A DNA stretch of 64,000 nt from Rhodoblastus acidophilus (GTDB lineage: Bacteria > Pseudomonadota > Alphaproteobacteria > Rhizobiales > Beijerinckiaceae). Position numbers and translations under genes: made by a program. The notes beneath the pieces are model-generated. The model was not told where the DNA came from. It saw nothing but the letters and a program-made list of their open reading frames with translations, and made no database searches. Every line of letters begins with the position of its first letter. Position 1 is the stretch's first letter. Shown here in pieces: positions 39,397 through 48,006 of this stretch. Location: NCBI RefSeq assembly GCF_900187365.1, contig NZ_FYDG01000009.1, positions 62,001-126,000 of the forward strand, given 5' to 3'.

Positions 39397-40714
39397 AGCC
39401 GCCGCCTTGCGCGCCCAAATCCTCGATCTGGTCGGGCGCTATCACGATCTGGCGCATCGCCGACCGGCCTTTTCGCCGGGCGCCGGCGCGCCCGTTTCCG
39501 GCCGCGTCTATGGCGCGCGCGAGATGCAGACGCTGGTCGATTCGGCGCTGGATTTCTGGCTGACCACCGGGCGCTTCAACGACGCGTTCGAACAAAAACT
39601 CGCCGCGCGCGTCGGGGCCAGATATGCGCTGACGGTCAATTCCGGCTCCTCCGCCAATCTGGTGGCGTTCTCGGCGCTGACATCGCCGCGTTTGAAAGAG
39701 CGCGCGATCCAGCCGGGCGACGAGGTCATCACCTGCGCGACCGGCTTTCCCACCACCATCAATCCGGCGATGCTCTGGGGCGCGATTCCCGTCTTCGTCG
39801 ACGTGGACATTCCCACCTACAACATCGACATTGGCGCGCTCGAATCCGCCGTCGGGCCGAAGACCAAAGCGGTGATGGTCGCGCACACCCTTGGAAATCC
39901 GTTCGACGTCAAGGCGATCAAGGCTTTGTGCCACAAGCACAATCTCTGGCTGATCGAAGATTGCTGCGACGCGCTCGGGGCGACGGTGGACGGCCAACAC
40001 GTCGGGACGTTTGGCGATGTGGGGACGCTGAGTTTCTACCCCGCGCATCACATCACCATGGGCGAGGGCGGCGCGGTCTTCACCAGCAATCCGCTGCTCG
40101 CCAAGATCATGGAGAGCTTTCGCGACTGGGGCCGCGACTGCTATTGCGCGCCGGGCAAGGACGCCACCTGCGCCAAGCGTTACGGCTGGAAGCTCGGCGA
40201 CCTGCCGCCGGGCTATGACCACAAATATGTCTATTCGCATCTCGGCTTCAATCTGAAGATCACCGACATGCAGGCGGCGGTGGGGCTGGCGCAACTGGAG
40301 CGCCTCGAAGATTTCATCGCGGCGCGCCGCCGCAACTTCGACCGCCTGCGCCAGGGCCTGCGTTCGCTCGAAGACGTGCTGATTCTCCCCGAGGCGACGC
40401 CGGGGACGGAGCCGTCCTGGTTCGGCTTTCCGATCACGCTGCGCGAGACCGCGCCGGTCACGCGCGACGCGCTGGCGCAGCATCTCAATGCGGAGAAGAT
40501 CGGCACGCGCCTGCTGTTCGGCGGCAATCTCGTGCGCCAGCCCTATATGAAGGGCCGCGACATCCGCATCGCCGGTTCGCTCGCCAACGCCGATATTGTG
40601 GTTGACCGGACGTTCTGGATTGGCGTCTATCCCGGTCTCGAAGCCGGCCATATCGACCATATGATCGCATCCATCGGCGCGGCCTTGCGCCAGCCTGCAA
40701 GCCAGAGCGCGTGA
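39374..40714 (+). CDS. rfbH: CDP-4-keto-6-deoxyglucose-3-dehydratase (E1)
   Basis: RfbH (E1) is a PMP-dependent iron-sulfur enzyme that removes the C3 hydroxyl of CDP-4-keto-6-deoxyglucose. The 446-residue protein resembles aminotransferases but replaces the Schiff-base Lys with His ([15 protein letters not shown]), the E1 hallmark, and has the cysteines of the [2Fe-2S] site in [15 protein letters not shown]. The reductase partner E3 (RfbI/DdhD) is not in the window. The next gene starts 1 bp after its stop. Confidence 0.94.
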   Translation: MQPKDSPEAAALRAQILDLVGRYHDLAHRRPAFSPGAGAPVSGRVYGAREMQTLVDSALDFWLTTGRFNDAFEQKLAARVGARYALTVNSGSSANLVAFSALTSPRLKERAIQPGDEVITCATGFPTTINPAMLWGAIPVFVDVDIPTYNIDIGALESAVGPKTKAVMVAHTLGNPFDVKAIKALCHKHNLWLIEDCCDALGATVDGQHVGTFGDVGTLSFYPAHHITMGEGGAVFTSNPLLAKIMESFRDWGRDCYCAPGKDATCAKRYGWKLGDLPPGYDHKYVYSHLGFNLKITDMQAAVGLAQLERLEDFIAARRRNFDRLRQGLRSLEDVLILPEATPGTEPSWFGFPITLRETAPVTRDALAQHLNAEKIGTRLLFGGNLVRQPYMKGRDIRIAGSLANADIVVDRTFWIGVYPGLEAGHIDHMIASIGAALRQPASQSA

Positions 40715-40715
40715 C

Positions 40716-42275
40716 GTGGCCGCGTCGGACGCTCTGACGCCCGCCCGGCGAGGCGCCACCAACCGCGCCGTCTTCAACGCGGCGGCGCTGGTTTTCGTCG
40801 CGGGCGACGCCCTTTGGGCCACGGGTCTGGCCACGCCGGCGATGATCGCCGTTCTGCTCGGCTGCTGCGGCGTCGCCGCGCTGCTGCTGACCAGCCGCCC
40901 CACCGGCGCGCGGCTCGACGCGCCCATCGACAAGCGCACGCTGGCCGTGTGCGGATTCGTCGCGCTCCTCCTGTGCCTGCTGGGCGGGGAGACGCATTTG
41001 TTTTGGGCCAACGCCGACTGGCTGACGCGCGACGCGGTGCTGGCGGATGTCGCGCGCCATATCGCGCCGGTCTATTACCGGATTGGCGAGGACACATTCT
41101 TCCTGCGCGCGCCGCTCGGCATGTACATGATTCCGGGCCTTGTCGGGCATGCGCTCGGCCTGACGGCGGCTCATGTCGCGCTGCTGGCGCAAAACACGCT
41201 GCTGCTCGCGATTTTGCTTTATCTCGTCGCGGTTCTCGGCAAGGGACTCGCGATGGCGCTGCTGCTGGCGGCGTTCAGCGGGCTCGACCTGGCGCCATGG
41301 TTTTTCAACATCCTGCGCGCCTACGCCCAGACCGGCGTATGGGCCGTCCCCCCCGATCCCGAATGGTGGGCGCGGCTGTTTCAATATTCGGCCCATGTCA
41401 CCCAGATTTTCTACGTGCCCAACCACGCCTTTCCCGGCTGGTTCTTCGCGCTGGCCACGGTGGCGGCGGCGCGGCGCGAACTCGATCTCGGCGCGCTCGG
41501 CGCGATTTTTGCCGCGCTGATCCTGTGGTCGCCGCTGGCCCCGATGGCCGCGCCCGCCCTGCTCGGTTTTTTCCTGTGGCGCGACCGCGCGGAGGCGGCG
41601 AAATCGCCGCGGTTCTGGCTCGGCGGCGCGGCGGCGGCCTGTTTCGCGCCGGTCGCGCTCTATCTGACCGCGAACGCCGGCGCCATCGCCCACGCGCCCA
41701 TCGCGCGCTCGCCCGGCTTCTGGGGCGTCTATCTCCTGTTCCTGCTGGTCGAAATTCCGCACGCGCTGTTCCTGGCCGCGCTGTGGCGGCGCGTCGACGC
41801 CGAATTGAAACCGCTGCTGGCGATTTCCGCCGTCCTTCTGGTGGCGCTGCCGCTTTACAGCTTCGGCCCGAGCAACGACCTGGCGATGCGCGGCTCGATC
41901 ACGCCCCTGTTCCTGCTGGCCTTCATATTTCTTTCAACGCTACTCGGGCTTGGCCCGGCGCAAAGGCGCGCGCGCCTCGCTGGCCTCGCGCTGGTCATCC
42001 TTGGCGCCGGCGTCCCGCTGATCCAAATCTGCGAAGTCGTTCTGCTGCCCCGCTTCGCCATCAGCGCCTGCAACCTGATCACCACGACCGATGAATTGAC
42101 TCCCGGCGGCGTTCCCGCCAATTACGTCGCGCCGACCAGCCGCGCGCCGCAATGGCTCCTGCGTCCGCCCGGCCAACAGACGTCGTTCGAAATTTTGGGC
42201 GCGGGACGCTGCTGGCCGGACCATCCGGCGCTGGGCGGCGACCGGCCGCGCGACGGCAAGGAGCCGGGACAGTGA
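40716..42275 (+). CDS. Polytopic membrane protein of unknown function in the CDP-sugar operon
   Basis: The 519-residue protein has about 11 hydrophobic helices and no recognised motif. One loop has YYRIGEDTFFLRAPLGMYM and another, MNILRAYAQTGVWAVPPDPEWWARLFQY-like, is Trp/Tyr-rich. The layout resembles GT-C or Wzy-type envelope polysaccharide proteins, but no catalytic signature is clear. GTG 40716 is taken as the start because it directly follows the rfbH stop. It overlaps the GtrA gene by four bases. Confidence 0.7.
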   Translation: MAASDALTPARRGATNRAVFNAAALVFVAGDALWATGLATPAMIAVLLGCCGVAALLLTSRPTGARLDAPIDKRTLAVCGFVALLLCLLGGETHLFWANADWLTRDAVLADVARHIAPVYYRIGEDTFFLRAPLGMYMIPGLVGHALGLTAAHVALLAQNTLLLAILLYLVAVLGKGLAMALLLAAFSGLDLAPWFFNILRAYAQTGVWAVPPDPEWWARLFQYSAHVTQIFYVPNHAFPGWFFALATVAAARRELDLGALGAIFAALILWSPLAPMAAPALLGFFLWRDRAEAAKSPRFWLGGAAAACFAPVALYLTANAGAIAHAPIARSPGFWGVYLLFLLVEIPHALFLAALWRRVDAELKPLLAISAVLLVALPLYSFGPSNDLAMRGSITPLFLLAFIFLSTLLGLGPAQRRARLAGLALVILGAGVPLIQICEVVLLPRFAISACNLITTTDELTPGGVPANYVAPTSRAPQWLLRPPGQQTSFEILGAGRCWPDHPALGGDRPRDGKEPGQ

Positions 42276-42697
42276 TCCAACCCGCCGCCGCGTTGATCCG
42301 CCGTCTCGCCCAGGCGCGTTTCCTGCGGTTCCTGGTCGTTGGCGGCCTGAACACGGTCTTTGGATACGGGCTGTTCTATCTGCTGCTGCGCCTGAGCGGC
42401 TCGGCGCTGTTCGCGCTGACGCTGGGCACGGTCATCGGCGTGCTGTTCAATTTCGTCACGACGGGCGCGCTGGTTTTCCGCACCATGGAGCGGCGCCGGC
42501 TGGCCAAGTTTCTCGGCGTTTACGGGATCGTCTATCTCTACAACGCCGCCGGCCTGACGATTCTGCAAGCGATGGCCCTCGATCCCGCGCTGGCGGGATT
42601 GCTGCTGCTGCCCGGCGCCGTGGCGATCTCCTATGGTCTCAACCGATCCTTCGTCTTCAATCGCGCGCCTGCGGTCGAGGGCGGGCCTCATCCCTGA
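42272..42697 (+). CDS. GtrA-family membrane protein
   Basis: A 141-residue GtrA-like protein with four membrane helices: RFLRFLVVGGLNTVFGYGLFY, FNFVTTGALVFR, and ISYGLNRSFVF near the end. GtrA proteins are thought to flip undecaprenyl-linked sugars for periplasmic glycosylation. The GTG at 42272 overlaps the stop of the previous gene (GTGA) and AAGGAG lies upstream. It could serve the GtrB-like glycosyltransferase at 43771-44706. Confidence 0.9.
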   Translation: MIQPAAALIRRLAQARFLRFLVVGGLNTVFGYGLFYLLLRLSGSALFALTLGTVIGVLFNFVTTGALVFRTMERRRLAKFLGVYGIVYLYNAAGLTILQAMALDPALAGLLLLPGAVAISYGLNRSFVFNRAPAVEGGPHP

Positions 42698-42714
42698 CGA
42701 AGCGTTGATCCGCC

Positions 42715-43758
42715 ATGCCTGACCCCCTGCGCTGTTGCGCCGCCTGCGGAAGCCCGACGCCCGAGATCGTCGTCCTCGGCGGCCTCAGGCGAAGCCGTTG
42801 CCTGTCCTGCCATCATTCCCAGCGCATCGACGTCGAAACCTTCGACTACGCCGGCTTCGCCATGGGCGCGACCGGGGCCGCCCCCGAACGCGTGGCGGCG
42901 CAGGCGGACTTCATCGGGGCGGAAGCCTTCGCCGGCGCGCGCGCGCTCGAAATCGGCTGCGCCGCCGGCGACCTCGCTCAGGAATTGCGTCGCCGCTTTG
43001 CTTTCGCCGCCTATCACGGGATCGAGTTTTCGCCGGCCCGGGACGTCGCCGCCCGGCGACTCGACCGCGTCTTCTCCGCGTCATTGGAAGATCTGTTGGC
43101 TTCCGGCGAAGTCCAGGCCGAAACATACGACCTCGTGCTGTCGTCGCATTGCCTGGAGCATCTGGAAGATCCCTCGGTCCTGATCGCGGCGATGAAGCAG
43201 GCGATGAAGCCCGGCGGCTCGATCTTTATCGAAACGCCCAATGGCGGCGGCCACCCCCGGCTTTCCTTCGACGACAACCGCACGCATTTGCATTTCTTTT
43301 GCGCGTCGTCGCTGACGCGCCTGCTGGCGCGGCATGGCCTGGAAAGCTTCAAGGTTGAAACCGGCGGCAGACTCGACGCGCGTTATTCCGATTCATTGCG
43401 CCTGCTCGCGCGTCCGTTGCGGACGTTCGCGCCCGACCCTTCCGCTCTTTCCGGGCATCCCCTTCTCGCGCGGACGGATCGTCTGGTTGTTTGGGGCGCC
43501 GGCCGCATGGTCGATGAAATGCTCGCGCATTTTTTCGACGCCGCGCGGATCGCGTTCTTCGTGGACAAGGACGAGCGCAAGCAGGGCGGCCTGCGGCTGG
43601 GCCGGCCCGTCAAAGCCCCGCACGCGATCGACACCGGCGAAGGCTGGACCGTTCTCATCAATTCCATCGAGAACGAACAGGCCATACGCGAGGAGATCGC
43701 CACCCGGTTTTACCGGCGCGTCTGCCGCGTCATCGCGCTGTCCGAACTGCTGGACTGA
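42715..43758 (+). CDS. Zinc-ribbon class I SAM methyltransferase with C-terminal Rossmann-like domain
   Basis: The 347-residue protein has a zinc-binding site in the first 35 residues (C8-x2-C11 and C29-x2-C32), then motif I ALEIGCAAGDLAQEL near residues 76-90, an SSHCLEHLEDP motif, and a C-terminal Rossmann-like segment DRLVVWGAGRMVDEML. This three-part layout is that of sugar C-methyltransferases of the TylC3/NovU group. With the CDP-keto-sugar enzymes upstream, C3 or C4 methylation of a CDP-keto-deoxyhexose is plausible. No substrate is proven. Confidence 0.75.
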   Translation: MPDPLRCCAACGSPTPEIVVLGGLRRSRCLSCHHSQRIDVETFDYAGFAMGATGAAPERVAAQADFIGAEAFAGARALEIGCAAGDLAQELRRRFAFAAYHGIEFSPARDVAARRLDRVFSASLEDLLASGEVQAETYDLVLSSHCLEHLEDPSVLIAAMKQAMKPGGSIFIETPNGGGHPRLSFDDNRTHLHFFCASSLTRLLARHGLESFKVETGGRLDARYSDSLRLLARPLRTFAPDPSALSGHPLLARTDRLVVWGAGRMVDEMLAHFFDAARIAFFVDKDERKQGGLRLGRPVKAPHAIDTGEGWTVLINSIENEQAIREEIATRFYRRVCRVIALSELLD

Positions 43759-43770
43759 AACAACGCTGGT

Positions 43771-44706
43771 TCAGTCAAAGTTGATGCGCTCGCGCTCGAC
43801 CACCAGCGGGAAGCCTCTGGCGTATTTCAACAACAGCCCGACATATTCGCCAATAAGCCCGAGCGCCAGCAATTGGACCGAGCCGAAAAAGAACGTCGCC
43901 AGCAGAATGGGCGTGACGCCGAAAGGCACGCGGCTCCAGAACAGCAGCTTGATCCCGGTATAAACAAGGGCGGCCAGCAGACTGAAGAAGGCGACCACGA
44001 ATCCGGTGACAGTCATCAGCCGCATCGGCGCCTTGGCGTAGGTGGTCAGGCCGATCAGGGCGAAATCGACGAGATCGAACAGGCTGTGACGCGACTTGCC
44101 ATGCTTGCGCAGCGGCTGGTCATATTCGACCACCGCGCGTTCAAAACCGATTTCACTGACCAGACCGCGAAAATAGGGTTCGGGTTCGCCGAGCTGGCTC
44201 ACGACATCCATGAATTTCCGGTCGTAAAGCCCGTAGCCGATGAAATTGGGGATTTGCTCGACGCTGGAAAGGCGCTTGATCAGCAGATAGAAACTGCGGC
44301 GCGCCAAGCTCATCAGCCGTCCCTCGCCGGCGCCGCGCCGCACCGCGATCACCACTTTTCGGCCGGCTTCCCACAGACGGGCCATCTCCGGCAGAAGGTC
44401 GGGCGGCGTCTGCAAATCCGCGAGAACGCAGGTGACCGCATCGCCGCGCGCCTGCAGCATGGCGTGGAAGGGCGAGCGTTGCGGCCCGAAATTGCGAGCG
44501 TTGACGATGATCTTCACCCGCTTGTCGCGCGCGGCTATGTCCTTGAGAATGGCGACGGTGCGGTCCGTCGAGCAATTGTCGATGAAAATGTGCTCATAGG
44601 CGTAAGGGGCGAGCTCGCCCTCCATCACCGTCCGGCAGGCCTCGTAACATTCGGCGATGCCTGCCTCTTCGTTGAAGCAGGGCGTGACAATGCTGATGGT
44701 TTTCAT
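43771..44706 (-). CDS. Family 2 glycosyltransferase, GtrB-like (DPM1 type)
   Basis: The 311-residue enzyme has an N-terminal GT2 domain (MKTISIVTPCFNEEAGI, NCSTDRTVAIL, ADLQTPPDLLPEM) and two C-terminal membrane helices, the GtrB/DPM1 layout. It should load a sugar onto undecaprenyl phosphate on the cytosolic side. The YFRGLVSEIGF and HGKSRHSLFDLVDFA motifs fit. It is last of the leftward operon, and is convergent with the methyltransferase gene 12 bp away. Confidence 0.9.
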   Translation of the reverse strand: MKTISIVTPCFNEEAGIAECYEACRTVMEGELAPYAYEHIFIDNCSTDRTVAILKDIAARDKRVKIIVNARNFGPQRSPFHAMLQARGDAVTCVLADLQTPPDLLPEMARLWEAGRKVVIAVRRGAGEGRLMSLARRSFYLLIKRLSSVEQIPNFIGYGLYDRKFMDVVSQLGEPEPYFRGLVSEIGFERAVVEYDQPLRKHGKSRHSLFDLVDFALIGLTTYAKAPMRLMTVTGFVVAFFSLLAALVYTGIKLLFWSRVPFGVTPILLATFFFGSVQLLALGLIGEYVGLLLKYARGFPLVVERERINFD

Positions 44707-44715
44707 GAAAAGTCC

Positions 44716-46116
44716 CTAAACCGGCCCGCTCAACGCCCGCAGCTCGGACAGGGAGATCAGCCGGTCGTCGATGTAATAGTCGCCGGCGGGCTTGCCGAAG
44801 CGCAGCTCGTGATATTTCAGCCCCCATTGCGCGAACTGGTCGCGCGTGAGCTGCGCCCAGTCGATCCCGGTGGCCGAGCCGCGCGCGGTGAACATGACGA
44901 TCCGGTGGCCCCGGTCGTAAAGCCGATTGACGATTTCGATCGTCCCGGTGAGCGGCGTGCTGAGTTTGTAGTCGTTGCCGGGCGTGAGGCTGGCGACCAC
45001 GCCGTCGACATCGACGACAAAAGTCAATGTCTTGCCGTCGGCCTGCGCGTTGCGATCGACCGGCGCGGGCCGCGGCGCCGTCGCCTGCTGGCGCGCGAAA
45101 AGCGCGGTGCGGGCGATCGCCTGTTCAAGCGGCGTCCAGGCGTCGAGCCCGAGCGCGCGCGCCCTGTCGATCGACGGAATGTAGCGCGAGCGAAAACCCG
45201 GAACGCCTGCCGGCTGCGCGATCTTCACCCCGGGCGCGCCGAGGGTTTTCGCCACGAGCCGCGCGAGTTCGGCGATGGAAACCTCCGCGTCGGAGCCGAC
45301 GTTATAGGCCGCCCCGCTCTCGCCTTCGACCAGCAGTTTGATCAGCCACGCGGCGAGGTCGGCGGCGTAGAGATAGGAGCGCAGCGGCGTCCCGTCGCCC
45401 TTGACCACGATCTCGCGGCCCGCCAGCGCATCGGCGATGAAATTGCCGATGGCGAAATGGCCGTCGAGCGGCAGGCCCGGCCCGACAAAGGCGAAGGCGC
45501 GGGCGACGACCGTTTCCAGGCCGTCGCGGGTCGCAAGGGCGCAAAAATGTTCCGCAAGCCGCTTCGCCTGTCCATAGGCGGTGCGCGGATCGAGCGGATC
45601 GCAGGCGCCGGGATGATTTTCGGGGATGTTGGCGATGTCGTGGGGCTGCGCGCCATAAACCGCGCCGGAACTCACATAGAGCAGCCGTTCGACCCCGGCC
45701 AGCGCGGCGAAATCCAGCACGCGCCGCGTGCCGTCCACAATCGAGCCGATCAGACGGCGCGGATTGCGGTCGGCTTCGGCGCTGGTGTCCGTCGCGGCAT
45801 GAATCACATGGGTGAAGCGACCCTTGGGAAATTCGAAACAGCTGACGTCGCCCTCGCAGAATTTTAGCCACGGCAGAGCGGCGAAGTCCGGGTGTTCAGC
45901 GCAAAAATCGCGGGGCGCGCGGGACAGAGCGGTGACCTCGCAGGCGGCGATGTCCGCCGTCCGGGCGTAGGCCAGCAAGGCCAGCAGCCAGCGCCCGAAA
46001 AACCCGGTGCCGCCGGTGATGAACAATGCGGCGCCGTCGAGTTTTTTCAGCGCCGACCCGATGCGGCCGCAAGCCTGCGCGAGGTCGGAGACCGCGAATC
46101 CGTCCACTGTTTGCAT
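44716..46116 (-). CDS. SDR epimerase/dehydratase fused to a HAD-type phosphatase domain
   Basis: The 466-residue protein joins two enzymes. Residues about 30-340 are an extended SDR with LFITGGTGFFGRWLL, YVSSGAVYG and the YGQAK catalytic pair. Residues about 363-466 form a HAD domain with motif I FVVDVDGVVASL (D369, D371), motif II MFTARG, a Lys near 442 and motif IV YYIDDR. The SDR likely acts on a nucleotide or acyl sugar, and the HAD domain on a sugar phosphate. It lies 1 bp after the ThDP enzyme's stop. A His-Ala-Gln linker joins the domains. Confidence 0.82.
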   Translation of the reverse strand: MQTVDGFAVSDLAQACGRIGSALKKLDGAALFITGGTGFFGRWLLALLAYARTADIAACEVTALSRAPRDFCAEHPDFAALPWLKFCEGDVSCFEFPKGRFTHVIHAATDTSAEADRNPRRLIGSIVDGTRRVLDFAALAGVERLLYVSSGAVYGAQPHDIANIPENHPGACDPLDPRTAYGQAKRLAEHFCALATRDGLETVVARAFAFVGPGLPLDGHFAIGNFIADALAGREIVVKGDGTPLRSYLYAADLAAWLIKLLVEGESGAAYNVGSDAEVSIAELARLVAKTLGAPGVKIAQPAGVPGFRSRYIPSIDRARALGLDAWTPLEQAIARTALFARQQATAPRPAPVDRNAQADGKTLTFVVDVDGVVASLTPGNDYKLSTPLTGTIEIVNRLYDRGHRIVMFTARGSATGIDWAQLTRDQFAQWGLKYHELRFGKPAGDYYIDDRLISLSELRALSGPV

Positions 46117-46117
46117 G

Positions 46118-48004
46118 TCAACTCTTGGGCAGCAAATGCGCCGGCACGTTTTCCGAAGCGGGATCGAGCGGCGCGATCATGTTGGCGCGGAATTCGTCGC
46201 GCGGCAACAGCGGCGACATGTCTTCCAGCGGCATGGACAGGATCGAGCCGTCTTCCTTGAACAGCGCCGCCGATTTCGGGAACAGCGCCTCGTTCTCGAC
46301 CACGCGCACGTCGATCAGCAGCGGCCCGCCCCGATGCGCCACGGCGCGCGCAATGCCGGCGTCGAGATCGGCGGCGTCTTCGATGACGAAGGCGTCCCAG
46401 CCGAACACTTTGGCGAGGGCGGGCAAGTCGGGCAGGCCGAGCCGGGCTTCCGGTCCCGTTCCGACATAGCGCCCGTCGAAATAATTGCGCTGGGTGGCGC
46501 GGATCGAGGCGTAGCCGCGATTGTTGATCACGAACATGCGCAAGGGCAGGTTCTGGCTGGCGATGGTCTGCATTTCCTGCAGGTTCATCATCAGCGAACC
46601 ATCGCTTTCAACGCCAAAAAACGGCCGGCGGTCGGACGCCATATAGGCCCCGATCATCGCGGGCATGCCATAGCCCATCGCGCCAAGCCCCGATGTCAGG
46701 AACACGCGCTGGCCCGGCTTGTTGGCGAAGCCGGTGTAGAAGAACTCAACGCCCAGCCCCGACGACCCCGTGACGATCAGCGCGTCTTCCGGCAGCCCGT
46801 CCGACAGCGCCTTGGTCAGGTGGAAATGGCCGATCTTGCCGGAATCCGGGAACGGCGTGGCGTCCAGCGGATATTTGCGTTTCCATTCGGCGCAGCGGTC
46901 GAGCCAGACGTCGAGCCTGCGCGCCGGCTGCCGCCGGGCGAGACGCAGCAGCGTTTCGACAAAGTCTTTCGCATCCGCCTGGATCTTGCGGGTGATGCCG
47001 GAATCCTCCGGAAACTTGTTCAGCTCGGCCGGATCGACATCCACCACGATTTTTTTGGCCGAGCGGGCGAATTTTTGGGGATTGTAGGCCGTGACCACAT
47101 TGTCGAGCCGCGCGCCGATGGACAGCAGCAGATCGCAATTCTGCACCGCGAAATTGGGCGCGCGCAATGCGACCGTTCCCGGCTTGCCCACGCTCAGGCG
47201 ATGGCTTGAAGGGATCAAGTCCATGGCGTTCCAGGTGGTGACCACCGGAACGCCGAGCGTTTCATAGAGATCACGGAAAGCGTCCGCCGCGCCGGCGAGC
47301 CGCACGCCATGGCCGGCGAGCAGCAACGGGCGTTCCGCCTTGCGCAAGTCTTCAAGGACTTCGCGCGCGAAACCCTCCAGATCGGGCGAAAGCGTCGTCG
47401 CCTCCGGCGTGAAGCCGCGCAGCGCCGCCGGCTCGATCTGACTGTTTTGCACGTCGAGGGGAATGTCGAGCCAGACCGGCCCACGCCGCCCCGTCGTGGC
47501 GAGGTGAACCGCCTTTTCCAGATGGAAGCGGATGTCCTGGGGATCGAGCACGGTCACGGCGTATTTGGTGATCGGCGCCGCCATTTTGACGATTTCGACC
47601 TCCTGCGGCCCCATCTGGCGCACGCCGCTCGCGCCGATAAGATCGGCGCGCTTGACCTGCCCCGAGAGGATCAGCAGCGGAACGGATTCGATCCAGGCCC
47701 CGGCGCAGCCGGTGATGGCGTTGGTCGCGCCGGGTCCGGTGGTCACCACGGCGCAGCCCAGGCGGCCGTGGACGCGAGCATAAGCCTCGGCCGCGATGCT
47801 CGACGCCTGCTCATGATGATTGGGCACATAGTCGAGTTCGCTCGACTTGCCAAAGGCGTCGACCAGGAACATGGCGCCGCCGCCCGGCACCAGGAACACG
47901 GTTTTCACGCCCTGCGCCGCGACGAAGCTTGCGACGTAATCCGCGAGGCGCATGGAGGCCGGGACGGTTTCGGCTCCCTCCGCCTTGATGGTCTGGAGGG
48001 TCAT
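46118..48004 (-). CDS. ThDP-dependent enzyme of the acetolactate-synthase superfamily
   Basis: The 628-residue protein has the three ALS-type domains. The catalytic Glu is E65 in NHHEQASSIAAEAYARV; GCAVVTTGPGATNAITG lies in the PYR domain; the ThDP/Mg motif is ESDGSLMMN...INNRGY in the C-terminal domain. It is not the regular IlvB: no IlvN follows and it sits in a glycan operon. YerE, the ThDP enzyme that adds a two-carbon unit to CDP-4-keto-3,6-dideoxyhexose to make yersiniose, has the same fold and is a candidate model, as the CDP-sugar enzymes lie nearby. It starts 2 bp after the NeuB stop. Confidence 0.82.
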   Translation of the reverse strand: MTLQTIKAEGAETVPASMRLADYVASFVAAQGVKTVFLVPGGGAMFLVDAFGKSSELDYVPNHHEQASSIAAEAYARVHGRLGCAVVTTGPGATNAITGCAGAWIESVPLLILSGQVKRADLIGASGVRQMGPQEVEIVKMAAPITKYAVTVLDPQDIRFHLEKAVHLATTGRRGPVWLDIPLDVQNSQIEPAALRGFTPEATTLSPDLEGFAREVLEDLRKAERPLLLAGHGVRLAGAADAFRDLYETLGVPVVTTWNAMDLIPSSHRLSVGKPGTVALRAPNFAVQNCDLLLSIGARLDNVVTAYNPQKFARSAKKIVVDVDPAELNKFPEDSGITRKIQADAKDFVETLLRLARRQPARRLDVWLDRCAEWKRKYPLDATPFPDSGKIGHFHLTKALSDGLPEDALIVTGSSGLGVEFFYTGFANKPGQRVFLTSGLGAMGYGMPAMIGAYMASDRRPFFGVESDGSLMMNLQEMQTIASQNLPLRMFVINNRGYASIRATQRNYFDGRYVGTGPEARLGLPDLPALAKVFGWDAFVIEDAADLDAGIARAVAHRGGPLLIDVRVVENEALFPKSAALFKEDGSILSMPLEDMSPLLPRDEFRANMIAPLDPASENVPAHLLPKS

Positions 48005-48006
48005 GG

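Noticed and set aside
46118-48004. Calling the ThDP gene acetolactate synthase ilvB
   Set aside because: No regulatory subunit gene follows, and it sits in a glycan operon; the general superfamily name is safer.
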